Of a stretch of 64,000 nt of DNA, positions 53,103-61,646 are shown one piece after another. Below the pieces are notes generated by a model that had not been told where the DNA came from, made no database searches, and saw nothing but the letters and a program-made list of their open reading frames with translations. A program made the position numbers and the translations under genes. Source of the stretch: Halostagnicola sp. A-GB9-2 (GTDB lineage: Archaea > Halobacteriota > Halobacteria > Halobacteriales > Natrialbaceae); NCBI RefSeq assembly GCF_030068615.1, contig NZ_JASJOC010000004.1:62001-126000 (forward strand), in the 5' to 3' direction. How positions within the stretch are numbered: the stretch's first letter is position 1; each line of letters begins with the position of its first letter.

Positions 53103-54679
53103 TAGTAGGTCACCTCCGTCTCTCGCAGCAGTTCCAGATCGCACAGCGTGCCGTGGATATCCCGGATATCCTCGAAACCGTACATCAACATGAGCAGGCG
53201 TTCGAGGGCGAGCCCCCACGCCATCACGTCACACTCGACGCCGAGCGGTTCGAGCATCTCCTCGCGGAAGAGCCCGGAGTTGCCGATCTCGACGAGTTCG
53301 CCCGTCGTCGGATGGGTTCCGAACAGCTCGAAGCTCGGTTCCGTGTACGGATTATAGTGTGGCTTGAACTCGATGTCCGTGATCCCGAACTGGGCGTAGA
53401 ACTCCTCGAAGGTGCCCATCAGATCGCGCACGGAAAGATCCTCGGCCATCACCCAGCCCTCGATCTGGAAGAACTCGAGGAGATGCGTGGGATCGAGGGT
53501 GTCGTTTCGGTACACCTTCTCGACGCTGAAGAAACGCTGTGGCGGCTCTAGTCGTCCGGTCTCCTCGCCGGAGAGATAGCGCGCCGAGAGCGATGTCGTG
53601 TGTCCGCGTAGTGCGAGCGCCCGCGCGAAGTCCTCGTCCCACGGCGAGTGATACCCCTCGCCGTCGTCGCCGACGCCCTTGCGATGGGCGCGTTCGACGC
53701 GGTCGACGAGATCCGCCGGTAAGTCCTCGATATGAGTCGGTTGCTCGAGGGCAAACCGATCCCAATGGGTCCGCGCCGGGTGGTCCTGTGGCATGAACAG
53801 ACAGTCGTTGATCCAGAAGTCTGCGTCGACGTGCGGGCCTTCCATCTCCTGAAAGCCCATCCCGACGAGAACGTCTTTCACGCGATCTGCGGTCTGTCGC
53901 AGAATGTGGACCTTCCCGCCCTGTACCGGCTCCGCGTCGGCTTCGACGTTGTACTCGGCGAACTCGGCGTCTTCCCAGTCACCACTCGTGAGCAGGTCGG
54001 GCGTAACCTGTCCGACGGTCTCTGTGGTCTCGACTCCACCCATTAGCTCCGTGACGCCGAGTTCGGTCAGCGTGACGGATCGAACGGTGGTTTCGCTCCG
54101 CTCGAGCAGGTCTCGTCGCTCGAGCGATTCGAGCGTTTCCTCGTCGATACCGAGTGCGTCGGCGGGTGACGATCCGGCTTCACCCTCGTCGTCGGTGGCT
54201 CCCGTCGCTCCGTCGTCGACCCCTGACGTGCTTGCGGTCTCCTCGAGCGCGTTAGCCTCCGAATCCGAGCCTGGATCAGCGTCGGAATCGGCGGTAATCT
54301 CGCCGCTGTCGATCGAACCATACCCTTTCCGGGCGTAGTTCGATAGCGCGATGTCGACCGCCTGACCCTCGAGCCCGGACGCGCCGATGACTTGCCCCAT
54401 CGAAATAGGGTCGTCGGCCGCGCCGGCCTCGAGTGCGGCCTCGTAGAGTCGAATCTCGGGAAGCCCCTGGTTGACGTACTCGCGGCCCTCTTCGGTGATC
54501 GATACCGTTTCGTCGACCCGTTCCTCGACGGCGACCAGCCCCTCCTCCTCGAGTTCGAAGGCCGCGCCGGTGACGGTCTCGGTAGGGAGGTCGGTGGCCG
54601 CAGCGAGGGCGTCGACGGACTGTGCCTCGTCTGCGCTCGCGGTCTCGACGACCGCGGCCTGTGCGTGTGGAAGTTTCAT
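53102..54679 (-). CDS. pheS: Phenylalanyl-tRNA synthetase alpha subunit
   Basis: Predicted 525 residues. The N-terminal winged-helix DNA/tRNA-binding domains (residues 1-280) include a Ser/Asp-rich insert (about 137-175, DSDADPGSDSEANALEETAS). The class II catalytic core has HPARTHWDRFALEQP (motif 2 region), RYLSGEETGRLEPPQRFFSVEKVYR, FQIEGWVMAEDLSV and the closing GWGLALERLLMLMYGFEDIR-like motif 3 (AWGLALERLLMLMYGFEDIR). It activates phenylalanine. It is the first gene of the pheS-pheT unit, with the one-base TAATG overlap. Confidence 0.97.
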   Translation of the reverse strand: MKLPHAQAAVVETASADEAQSVDALAAATDLPTETVTGAAFELEEEGLVAVEERVDETVSITEEGREYVNQGLPEIRLYEAALEAGAADDPISMGQVIGASGLEGQAVDIALSNYARKGYGSIDSGEITADSDADPGSDSEANALEETASTSGVDDGATGATDDEGEAGSSPADALGIDEETLESLERRDLLERSETTVRSVTLTELGVTELMGGVETTETVGQVTPDLLTSGDWEDAEFAEYNVEADAEPVQGGKVHILRQTADRVKDVLVGMGFQEMEGPHVDADFWINDCLFMPQDHPARTHWDRFALEQPTHIEDLPADLVDRVERAHRKGVGDDGEGYHSPWDEDFARALALRGHTTSLSARYLSGEETGRLEPPQRFFSVEKVYRNDTLDPTHLLEFFQIEGWVMAEDLSVRDLMGTFEEFYAQFGITDIEFKPHYNPYTEPSFELFGTHPTTGELVEIGNSGLFREEMLEPLGVECDVMAWGLALERLLMLMYGFEDIRDIHGTLCDLELLRETEVTY

Positions 54680-54971
54680 TCGCTTACTTCAATGGCTGTG
54701 GGTCGGTCAGTTAGCGGTTCCGACTCGGTGCGGTCGGTTTCGACCCGCGGGGCCCGGTAGAGCCACGCGGACGTCCACCGACGCTCACCGGAAAAAAGCG
54801 AAGCCGAATCCCGAAACCGACCGCTGTGGCTTGCGAGTGACGCTGGCACGAACGTGGGATTCGGTTGCCATACCCGGAAAATGATCCGGTTCGAGCAAAA
54901 ATCTTGCGGGACGGTCGCACGCCTGACTGTCCCGTGTTCCCCGATGAGGGTAGCTCCGACTGCAGTCGAAT

Positions 54972-56468
54972 CTATCCGTTCGAGATCCGCGTCGTCTCGA
55001 GCGACCCGGAGTCGACCCACTCGAATCCGGACTGTTCGGACCGGGCTCTGGCCGCTTCGATCGCGCCGGGTTCGAACGGATCATCGAACGTGAGACGCGT
55101 CTCGTTCGGTTCGACGGCCGGGAGTTCGGGAAGAAACTCGTCGTCCTCGAGCAGTCCCGTCACCGAAACGTCCTCGCCCGTCCCGAGCGCCGCCCCGAGA
55201 GCACGATATCGTTCCTCGTCCGTCTGCGTCTCATCGGCCGTATCGAAGGAATCGCTCGAGACGCGGGTCGTCGTCGGCGAACCAGATAGCGTTCCGAAGC
55301 CCGATTCCGAGCCGTCGTCCGAACCCGTCTCGAGGTCCCGACAAGACCTCGCCGAGATCGGCTTCGCGGCCGAGGTCGAAGATGTTTCGGGTTGTCGTCC
55401 GTCCGAGTTTCGATCGTCTCGGTCGGACACGCCGCCGGAATCGGGGTCTGGATCGCTCGCAACTGACTCGCTCGAGACGGATCCGCCGGATCGAGTGACG
55501 GTCGGCGAACCGCCGGCAAGTTCGAAACCAGCGTACTCGCCGTTCGAGTCGCTCGGGTCCTCTCGAGACGCTGTGCGTTCGTCTCGCGACGGTTCTGTCC
55601 GTGCTTTGTCCTGCGAATCGCTCGAGGGCGACGAAACGTCCGGGTCGCCGGAACCGTTCGGAGACGGCGCGGACTGATCGAAGTGCTCCGAACGATCCGA
55701 GTCCGCCGAACGGCTTGGCTCAGCCTCCGTGATAAACGAGGATCCGTCGCCGCTCCTCGAGTTCGGTTCACCTCCCGCTCTGCGCCCGGTTTGCTTTCGC
55801 GTTCGCTCGCTCGCCCACTCCGGCCACGGTTCGGACGGATCGTCGGAGCCGTAGAACTCACAGTCGTGTTCGGGCCGGAGCGGCCGCTCGAACGCCTCGA
55901 TCCGATCTCCGTAGCGGTCCCGGAGGCCCTCGAGTTCGTCGCTCTCGATCAGCGCGGCGCGCCAGCGGTCGACACCCGCCGAGAGGAGGACGAATCGAGC
56001 GCCGACTCCCGACAGAAGACGTTCGTTGAGCGACGAAAGGACGGCCGGCAGGTTGTCTGACCCCAGTGGTGTCTCGGGATAGTCGACGGCAAGTTCGCGC
56101 GTTCGGTCCTGCGACCCGCTCACGGAGAGTTCGAGTCCCGACCGATCCGCAAACAGGTCGACCGACCAGCCCAGCGACGCGAAGACGCCGCCCAATTCGC
56201 CTTCGAGATCCCGACTCGAGTAGCGAGCCGAACAGTCGATTCCACGATCCGCGCCACAAATCGTTCGGCGGAGAAACGCTGTTCGATCCCGCGCATCCTC
56301 CAGCGCATCGGTTAGCGTCTCCTCGAGGGCGGATTCGTCAGTCGATCGGCGATCACCATCCCCCGTCGTTCGGCGCTCGATATCCCCTGTAGAGATGCCG
56401 AACGCGCCGAGCACGTCAGCACAGACGAGTGCGTCCTCGCTCGGGTCTCGAGGCGGGCGACGGTCCAT
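54972..56468 (-). CDS. Large protein with disordered centre, unknown function
   Basis: Predicted 498 residues. The N-terminal 205 residues look folded (cysteine-containing FLRRTICGADRGIDCSARYS, ELGGVFASLGWSVDLFADRS). Residues about 206-410 are Ser/Asp/Arg-rich and low complexity. The C-terminal 90 residues look folded again (YRALGAALGTGEDVSVTGLL, EDDEFLPELPAVEPNETRLT). A motif G-F-x(4-5)-G-S-x(2)-T-T/V-T/R-R recurs at 314-326, 390-402 and 481-494. I recognise no named domain. It lies between pheS and trpS, all on one strand. Confidence 0.75.
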   Translation of the reverse strand: MDRRPPRDPSEDALVCADVLGAFGISTGDIERRTTGDGDRRSTDESALEETLTDALEDARDRTAFLRRTICGADRGIDCSARYSSRDLEGELGGVFASLGWSVDLFADRSGLELSVSGSQDRTRELAVDYPETPLGSDNLPAVLSSLNERLLSGVGARFVLLSAGVDRWRAALIESDELEGLRDRYGDRIEAFERPLRPEHDCEFYGSDDPSEPWPEWASERTRKQTGRRAGGEPNSRSGDGSSFITEAEPSRSADSDRSEHFDQSAPSPNGSGDPDVSSPSSDSQDKARTEPSRDERTASREDPSDSNGEYAGFELAGGSPTVTRSGGSVSSESVASDPDPDSGGVSDRDDRNSDGRQPETSSTSAAKPISARSCRDLETGSDDGSESGFGTLSGSPTTTRVSSDSFDTADETQTDEERYRALGAALGTGEDVSVTGLLEDDEFLPELPAVEPNETRLTFDDPFEPGAIEAARARSEQSGFEWVDSGSLETTRISNG

Positions 56469-56616
56469 CGTCTTCTCGGTTCGGTATCCAACCGTTTGTA
56501 TCTACGTCAGACATCAAAATAATTCTCAGAAACTAGTGAAAACAGTCTGGGAGCGGTCAACCGAGAACGAAGAGACCGACGATCGATGAGATCCCCCGTC
56601 ACCGACGATCCGGCAT

Positions 56617-58242
56617 CTATCCGCGCCGCGGCGAATCGAGTTCGATGTCGGCCTCCTCGAGCAAGTCTTCGACTTCCTCGCGTTTTTCCTGATGATCCGC
56701 GAGGAACTCCCGCATCAGTTCGGCGGCCTGTTCCTTGCAGCCGCCACAGAGTCGCTCGCCGCCGACACACTCGTCGTAAACTTCCTTGGCGAACTCGTCG
56801 TCGTCGCCTGCGAGCAGGTATGCGTACAGCTCGTAAACGGGACACTCGTCGGCTTTCCCGCCGAGTTCGCGCTGTTTGTCGGCCGTCTCGCGCCCGCCCG
56901 TCGTCGCCGATTTAACCTTGTCGTAGCCCTCCTCGGGGTCGTCGAGCAGGGAGATGTGCGAGGCCTCGATCGACGAGGACATTTTCCCGCCAGTCAGACC
57001 AGTCATGAATCGGTGGTAGATCGACGACGGCGGCAGAAAGCCGTAGCCGCCGTTGTCGACTTCGACCTCCGTGGCGAGGGCTTTCGCTTCCTCAAGGTCG
57101 AGATCGAAGGCGTCAATATGACTCTCGTAGACCCGCTTTTCGCCCTCGATGGCCTCGATCAGCGCCTCGAAGGCGTCCTCGGTCGCTCGCCGGTTGAAAA
57201 ACCGCGTTCGCGGCCGGATCGGTTCCTTTCCGGCCTCGGTCAGCTTCTGGACGACCGAGCCGAGGGTGTCGGCCGGAACGTCGAGTTCCTCGAGCGGCGT
57301 CCGCTCGAGTTCGTCGGCCACGTGGACACAACGAAGCGTGTCGTCGTCGAACTCCTCGGGCTCGAGGCGGTCGTAGAAGTCGGCGACGAGTTCGCGTTCC
57401 TCGTCGTCGAGCTCGAAGCTCGCGTAGGCCTTCGAGACCTTGAAAAAGCGCATCCGTTCGGCGAGATCCCGCGCGAGCCTGACGTGTGGGTCCTGGTCCG
57501 GGCCGACGGGGATGACGGTCGGTTTTGGCTCCTCGAGTTGCGGGTAGAGGATATCGGCCATCTGGGTGACGACGCTCTGCATGTGGGAAACGTCGGTTTC
57601 GCCGTCGAAGCCGTAGATGGCCTCGAACTCGGAGAAGTTGGCCTCCGCGCCGAGTTCGAACGCCAGATCCTGTACTTCGCGGTTGGTCGACTGACGGTAG
57701 AGTTTGCCCTCCTCGGGATCGAAGCCGAGCGCGAGCAGCGAGAGGAGGTAGTTCCGGCTGTGCTCGTCGATCTCGTCCCAGGTCAACCCGCGCGCGGAGT
57801 GGGCCTCTAGATCCGCGATGAGCCCGTACGCGTCGGCTCCCTGCTGTTGATGCCAGATGATCTCGTCGAACACCAGCTTGTGTCCGATATGAGGGTCTCC
57901 CGTCGGCATGAACCCCGAAAGCGCCGCAAACGGCTCGTCGTTTTGCATCGCCTCGGCGACGGGCCGATAATCTCGGTGGCCGAAGATGACGCCCCGACGC
58001 AGCAGGTAGTGCGGATCCGGTACTTCGGGTAGAATTTCGTCGAACTCCTCGATCCCGAACTCCTCGAAGAGGTTTCGGTAGTCGGAGACGCTCGAGGAAC
58101 CCCACGGGTCCAGCGCAACATCGTCGGCACCTGCGGCTCCACCGTCGGAGCGGAGCTTCGACGAGGATCGCGATCCACGGGATCGCTCACCGCCGTCTGT
58201 TCTCGGTTCCCCGGACTCCTCGAGTGACTCGTCTCCGGTCAT
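56617..58242 (-). CDS. trpS: Tryptophanyl-tRNA synthetase
   Basis: Predicted 541 residues. A charged, disordered N-terminus of about 50 residues precedes the class I core with HIGH-like PTGDPHIGHKLVFDEIIWHQ, GPDQDPHVRLARDLAERMRF and the KMSKS-like LTGGKMSSSIEASHISLLDD. The C-terminal CVGGERLCGGCKEQAAELM may bind zinc (Cys-x4-6-Cys-x2-Cys). It charges tRNA-Trp. The in-frame ATG (58242) is favoured over a GTG two codons earlier. Confidence 0.96.
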   Translation of the reverse strand: MTGDESLEESGEPRTDGGERSRGSRSSSKLRSDGGAAGADDVALDPWGSSSVSDYRNLFEEFGIEEFDEILPEVPDPHYLLRRGVIFGHRDYRPVAEAMQNDEPFAALSGFMPTGDPHIGHKLVFDEIIWHQQQGADAYGLIADLEAHSARGLTWDEIDEHSRNYLLSLLALGFDPEEGKLYRQSTNREVQDLAFELGAEANFSEFEAIYGFDGETDVSHMQSVVTQMADILYPQLEEPKPTVIPVGPDQDPHVRLARDLAERMRFFKVSKAYASFELDDEERELVADFYDRLEPEEFDDDTLRCVHVADELERTPLEELDVPADTLGSVVQKLTEAGKEPIRPRTRFFNRRATEDAFEALIEAIEGEKRVYESHIDAFDLDLEEAKALATEVEVDNGGYGFLPPSSIYHRFMTGLTGGKMSSSIEASHISLLDDPEEGYDKVKSATTGGRETADKQRELGGKADECPVYELYAYLLAGDDDEFAKEVYDECVGGERLCGGCKEQAAELMREFLADHQEKREEVEDLLEEADIELDSPRRG

Positions 58243-58331
58243 TATCACCGTGTTGGCGCGCCAGCGCGCAAAAGGCTTCGGCTTCGTGATGGATTCGGCG
58301 TGATCGACCAGACACTAGCAGTGGCGCGCGC

Positions 58332-58440
58332 TCGATCGCGGTTCGCCGCGTTGCGAACCGCGATCGACAGCCGTGCGAGGGACGAATGAGCGGAGCGCGA
58401 CGCGAAGCGTCGCGGAACAGCGAACGGCGAAGCCGTGAGC
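58332..58440 (+). repeat. Hairpin cluster between trpS and endA (GNA-triloop family)
   Basis: 58332-58367: TCGATCGCGGTTCG and CGAACCGCGATCGA pair perfectly (14 bp) around 8 bases. 58396-58414: CGCGACGC-GAA-GCGTCGCG. 58420-58440: GCGA-ACGGC-GAA-GCCGT-GAGC. The last two have the same order and loop as the 37.0 kb copies, but different stems that still pair. A trailing segment, GAGTCGGCTGGGGAGGATG (about 58455-58473), also looks like a recurrent haloarchaeal word. Confidence 0.75.
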
Positions 58441-58558
58441 CAAGCGAGCGAACGAGTCGGCTGGGGAGGATGTGGAAATCAGTGTTGCCAGCACGATGGC
58501 TGTTCCTGAGTGGGTCACTCTCACTACAGTACAGTAGACAGTCCGTTACAGCACATTG

Positions 58559-59608
58559 TTACGGTGTAAGTCGCTCGAGCGACCACCACTCTACGTTCCC
58601 ATCATCGCTGACAAGCGCGAACACCATCGTCTTCCGGACGCCGTGGGCGAGCCGAACGTCCAATGCGAGGTCTCGAGGCTCGAAGACGTGATCGTCGGAA
58701 AGCACGCGAACCAGTAGTTCGGAGTGGCCCAGATCGTCGACAGACTCCACCTCTGCGTAGGTCCGAAAGTCCGCGCCGAACTTGTAGCCCGTCTTCGGAA
58801 CCACGCCGTCCTCGCGGAGCGTTTTGTACACCCGGAGCCGTCGCTCGAAGCGCTCGCCTTCGACCTCACGACCCCGCTCGCGAACGACCGACGGCTCGAG
58901 GTCCAAAATCCCCCGATCCGCGAGGTGTGCGGCCTCGAGCAGGGAACACTGCAGCGTCGGGCGGTCGTACTCCCGTCCCTCGAGGGGCTGGCCGTAGAAC
59001 GTCCGTTCGTAGAGGTCTCCCGGGGGCTCCCAGACGACGACTCGATCGGCCAGCAGGTCGGCGGCGATCTCGCGGCCCGGCTCCGCTGTCGCGGAACTCC
59101 CCGTCGGATTTCGCGGGTTCACGTCGAAGTAGGTGATCTCACTCTCCTCGTCGACCACGGCGAGGACGCTCTCCTCAAGCGCTCCCGCCGGGATGTCGGT
59201 CCGCTCGCCGATCACCTGCAGCGCGTAGGCGATCTCGCCGTCGTTCGGTCCCTTGCCGCGAGGGAATACCGCAAAATCGCTCTCCGGCGGATCGGTCACC
59301 CACGGCTCCTCGGCGGGTGAGAGGTAAAATCCCCTCGAGCGCAGGTCGGCGTAGACCAGAAACCGGACCCCGAAATCCGTGCCGGGTTCGCGAGCGAGCA
59401 CGTCCCGAAACTCGAGCCGTTCTCCATCGTCGACGACCGCCTCGAGGTCGCCTCGGTAGAGCAGGTGGGCCGCCTCGACGGGCGCAAGTGCGATCTCGTT
59501 GCCCTCGAGTGGGTAGCCGTAGCCTCGAGCGTCGTGATAGCGTTGGCGCGCGTCCGCGCCGACGCGGACGACGCCCGCATCCTCATCGTATCTCCCCTCG
59601 AGTGTCAT
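58559..59608 (-). CDS. endA: tRNA-splicing endonuclease EndA
   Basis: Predicted 349 residues from MTLEGRYDEDAGVVRVGADA. It is the fused two-repeat euryarchaeal form: residues 1-160 are the degenerate half (LLYRGDLEAVV, DFGVRFLVYADLRSRGFYL) and the second half carries the active residues in YKFGADFRTYAEV (Tyr), GHSELLVRVL (His) and GVRKTMVFALV (Lys). It removes introns at bulge-helix-bulge sites in tRNA precursors. The ATG at 59608 fits the family; a longer frame to 59695 exists. Confidence 0.95.
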   Translation of the reverse strand: MTLEGRYDEDAGVVRVGADARQRYHDARGYGYPLEGNEIALAPVEAAHLLYRGDLEAVVDDGERLEFRDVLAREPGTDFGVRFLVYADLRSRGFYLSPAEEPWVTDPPESDFAVFPRGKGPNDGEIAYALQVIGERTDIPAGALEESVLAVVDEESEITYFDVNPRNPTGSSATAEPGREIAADLLADRVVVWEPPGDLYERTFYGQPLEGREYDRPTLQCSLLEAAHLADRGILDLEPSVVRERGREVEGERFERRLRVYKTLREDGVVPKTGYKFGADFRTYAEVESVDDLGHSELLVRVLSDDHVFEPRDLALDVRLAHGVRKTMVFALVSDDGNVEWWSLERLTP

Positions 59609-59717
59609 AGTCGCGGTTTTGCCGCCCAGCACAAAGGGGCTATGGATCGTGGATAGGGCAAGCATCCCTATTTGTCCCGTGTAACGCGTTAGCACCCGTT
59701 TCAGTCACCGTTCGATT

Positions 59718-60482
59718 TCAGTCGCCGCTCGTGGCCTTCGGTGCGTGCTCGGGCATCCCCTCACAGGTCGCGTCGAGACACCGGGTTCCGCTGGCGGTGC
59801 CGAAGGTCGGAAGACCGCACCGGCACTCGCCGTCGATTACACCCGAGGGTACACGAAAGCCGGTGTCGCAGTCGGGATAGTGCTCGCAACCCGCGAGCAG
59901 GCCGCCGCGTCTCAAAATCCGCAGGTCGCCGTCACAGCCCCCTTCGGGGCAGTCCCACTCGCGGTCGAAGGCTTCCTTAACTGCGTCGTCCAGAGACTCA
60001 CACTGGCGGTCGATGCAAACGTTGAACGCCAGCCCGCGTTCGACGCGCATTTTGGGGAGCCCGCAGTCGCAGGTGTCCTCGCGGATGGTCGCGTCCGAGG
60101 GAACGCCGTAGCGATTGCCACAGTCGACGCAGTTGACCCCGCTCGAGCGGACGAGCGCGCCACCGCAGTCGGGACAGCTTCCGACGGGAGTCCCGGCCGC
60201 AGAGGCGGGATAGTGGGCGAAGCCGTCCTGTTCGTGGGCCGCGATTCGGAGCGTCTGGGTGTCCTTTTTCGCCACGAGCGTGAAGCCGTCCGAGCGGTCG
60301 CTCGAGACGCTGTCGGCGCGGGTGAGCCACGCGACGGGCTGGTAGCCGTCGACATCGTGGACGAGGACGGTGTTGTCGGGTTTGACGAGGGTGGTTACGC
60401 GGCCGCGGTACTCCTCTCGAGCCGTTCCGTCGGTAATCACGGTGCAGTCGCCCGCGAGCACGCGGATTGCGTCGTCGATCAT
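59718..60482 (-). CDS. NucS N-terminal-like domain fused to four zinc ribbons
   Basis: Predicted 254 residues. Residues 1-85 resemble the N-terminal DNA-binding domain of NucS/EndoMS (YRGRVTTLVKPDNTVLVHDVDGYQPVAWL). There is no RecB-like nuclease domain. Instead four cysteine sites follow: 103/106/118/121, 138/140/156/161, 178/183/199/205 and 220/222/235/240. The first and third resemble topoisomerase C4 ribbons; the second and fourth share C-x-C-G-L-P. It likely binds DNA ends or branched DNA; function is inferred. It lies beside endA on the same strand. Confidence 0.8.
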   Translation of the reverse strand: MIDDAIRVLAGDCTVITDGTAREEYRGRVTTLVKPDNTVLVHDVDGYQPVAWLTRADSVSSDRSDGFTLVAKKDTQTLRIAAHEQDGFAHYPASAAGTPVGSCPDCGGALVRSSGVNCVDCGNRYGVPSDATIREDTCDCGLPKMRVERGLAFNVCIDRQCESLDDAVKEAFDREWDCPEGGCDGDLRILRRGGLLAGCEHYPDCDTGFRVPSGVIDGECRCGLPTFGTASGTRCLDATCEGMPEHAPKATSGD

Positions 60483-60568
60483 GGGCGGTCTGGCCGCGGA
60501 TTCGTATATAAACTCTCGTTCCCTCGAGATCCTACTTCTGGCCGTTCGCCCGATCGGCAACTCATCGA

Positions 60569-61348
60569 CTACTCGGTCGGTCTCTCGTCGTCGGAGGCAA
60601 ACGCTTCGGCTCCCTCGAGATGCGAACACAACGTCTCGAGAAATCGCGCCGCATCCGCACCGTCGACGACCCGATGGTCGAAGCTCAGGTCGAACGTAAT
60701 CTGCTTGCGAAATTCCACGCCGCCGTCCTCGTCCGGCCGTGCACGTTCTCGGATACGGTTGACACCGAGAATCGCGACCTCGGGCGGGTTGATGATCGGC
60801 GTGAACGAATCGACGCCAAGCACGCCGAGGTTGGTCACGGTAAAGGTCCCGCCCCGGAGATCCGACATCGAGTAGTCGCCCGTCTGTACCGATTCGGTCA
60901 GTTCGCGGCGCTCGAGAGCGATTTCCGCGAGGGATTTCGACTCGAGACTGGCGAGGACCGGCGCGACCAATCCGGCGTCGATATCGACCGCGATGCCGAC
61001 GTTTTGAGTCTCGTAGAGCCGGTGGACGCCGTCCTCGAGCGTCGCGTTGAATCCGGGATGTTCCGCAAGCGTCTCCGAAAGCGCGCGGAGGATGACGTCG
61101 ATCACTGACACGCCGACATCGGCGGCCTCTGACGCCTGTGTCTCGGCCCTTGAGAGCGCCTCGGCGTCGACCTCGCGACTCGCCGTCACGTGGGCCGCGT
61201 TCTGCGAACTCTCCTGGAGTCGGTTCGCGATCGTTCGGCGCATGCCGGTGAGTTTGCGCTCCTCGAGGACGGTGCGCGTTTCGTCCGCGGAATCGTTGTT
61301 CGAGCTATCAGTTTCGCTCGAGTCGCCATTTTCGGTGGGTGGCGTCAT
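60569..61348 (-). CDS. 2-oxoacid dehydrogenase E2 core (catalytic domain only)
   Basis: Predicted 259 residues. After an acidic ~30-residue head it is an acyltransferase core: LTGMRRTIANRLQESSQNAAHVT, SVIDVILRALSETL, GGTFTVTNLGVLGVDSFTPIINPPEVAILGVN and the catalytic FDHRVVDGADAARFL (His225, Asp229). It has no lipoyl domain and no recognisable E3/E1-binding domain. The lipoyl domain is a separate gene just upstream in the operon. Family inference gives acyl transfer from dihydrolipoyl groups to CoA. Confidence 0.9.
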   Translation of the reverse strand: MTPPTENGDSSETDSSNNDSADETRTVLEERKLTGMRRTIANRLQESSQNAAHVTASREVDAEALSRAETQASEAADVGVSVIDVILRALSETLAEHPGFNATLEDGVHRLYETQNVGIAVDIDAGLVAPVLASLESKSLAEIALERRELTESVQTGDYSMSDLRGGTFTVTNLGVLGVDSFTPIINPPEVAILGVNRIRERARPDEDGGVEFRKQITFDLSFDHRVVDGADAARFLETLCSHLEGAEAFASDDERPTE

Positions 61349-61383
61349 GGTGTGAGTGAGATGGAGAATGACATAACAGACTC

Positions 61384-61644
61384 TTAGGCTACCTCGAGCA
61401 CCGCCAAGATATCGCCGCGCTCGAACTCGTCGTCCTCGTCGCGGACGATTTCGGAGAGCGTCCCCGCCGCGGGTGCCGAAACGTCGACGCTGACCTTCTC
61501 GACCTGTATCTCACAGAGCGTGTCGCCTTCCTCGACCTGACTCCCCTCGCTCGTGAACCAGTTGGTGACGACCCCTTCGTCCTCGTCTGCGTCCTCGGGC
61601 CAGACGTCCGCGGTGTTGATCTCGAGGCGATCGGTTCCCGACAT
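61384..61644 (-). CDS. Stand-alone lipoyl-domain protein
   Basis: Predicted 86 residues. The biotinyl/lipoyl fold has WFTSEGSQVEEGDTLCEIQVEKVSVDVSAPAAGTLSEIV; Lys50 in E-K-V is the lipoylation site. It would shuttle acyl groups between the E1 pair and the E2 core. Normally this domain is fused to E2. The gene starts 2 bases after the E1-beta stop (61644 vs 61647) and is followed by the E2 gene after 35 bases. Confidence 0.9.
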   Translation of the reverse strand: MSGTDRLEINTADVWPEDADEDEGVVTNWFTSEGSQVEEGDTLCEIQVEKVSVDVSAPAAGTLSEIVRDEDDEFERGDILAVLEVA

Positions 61645-61646
61645 GG

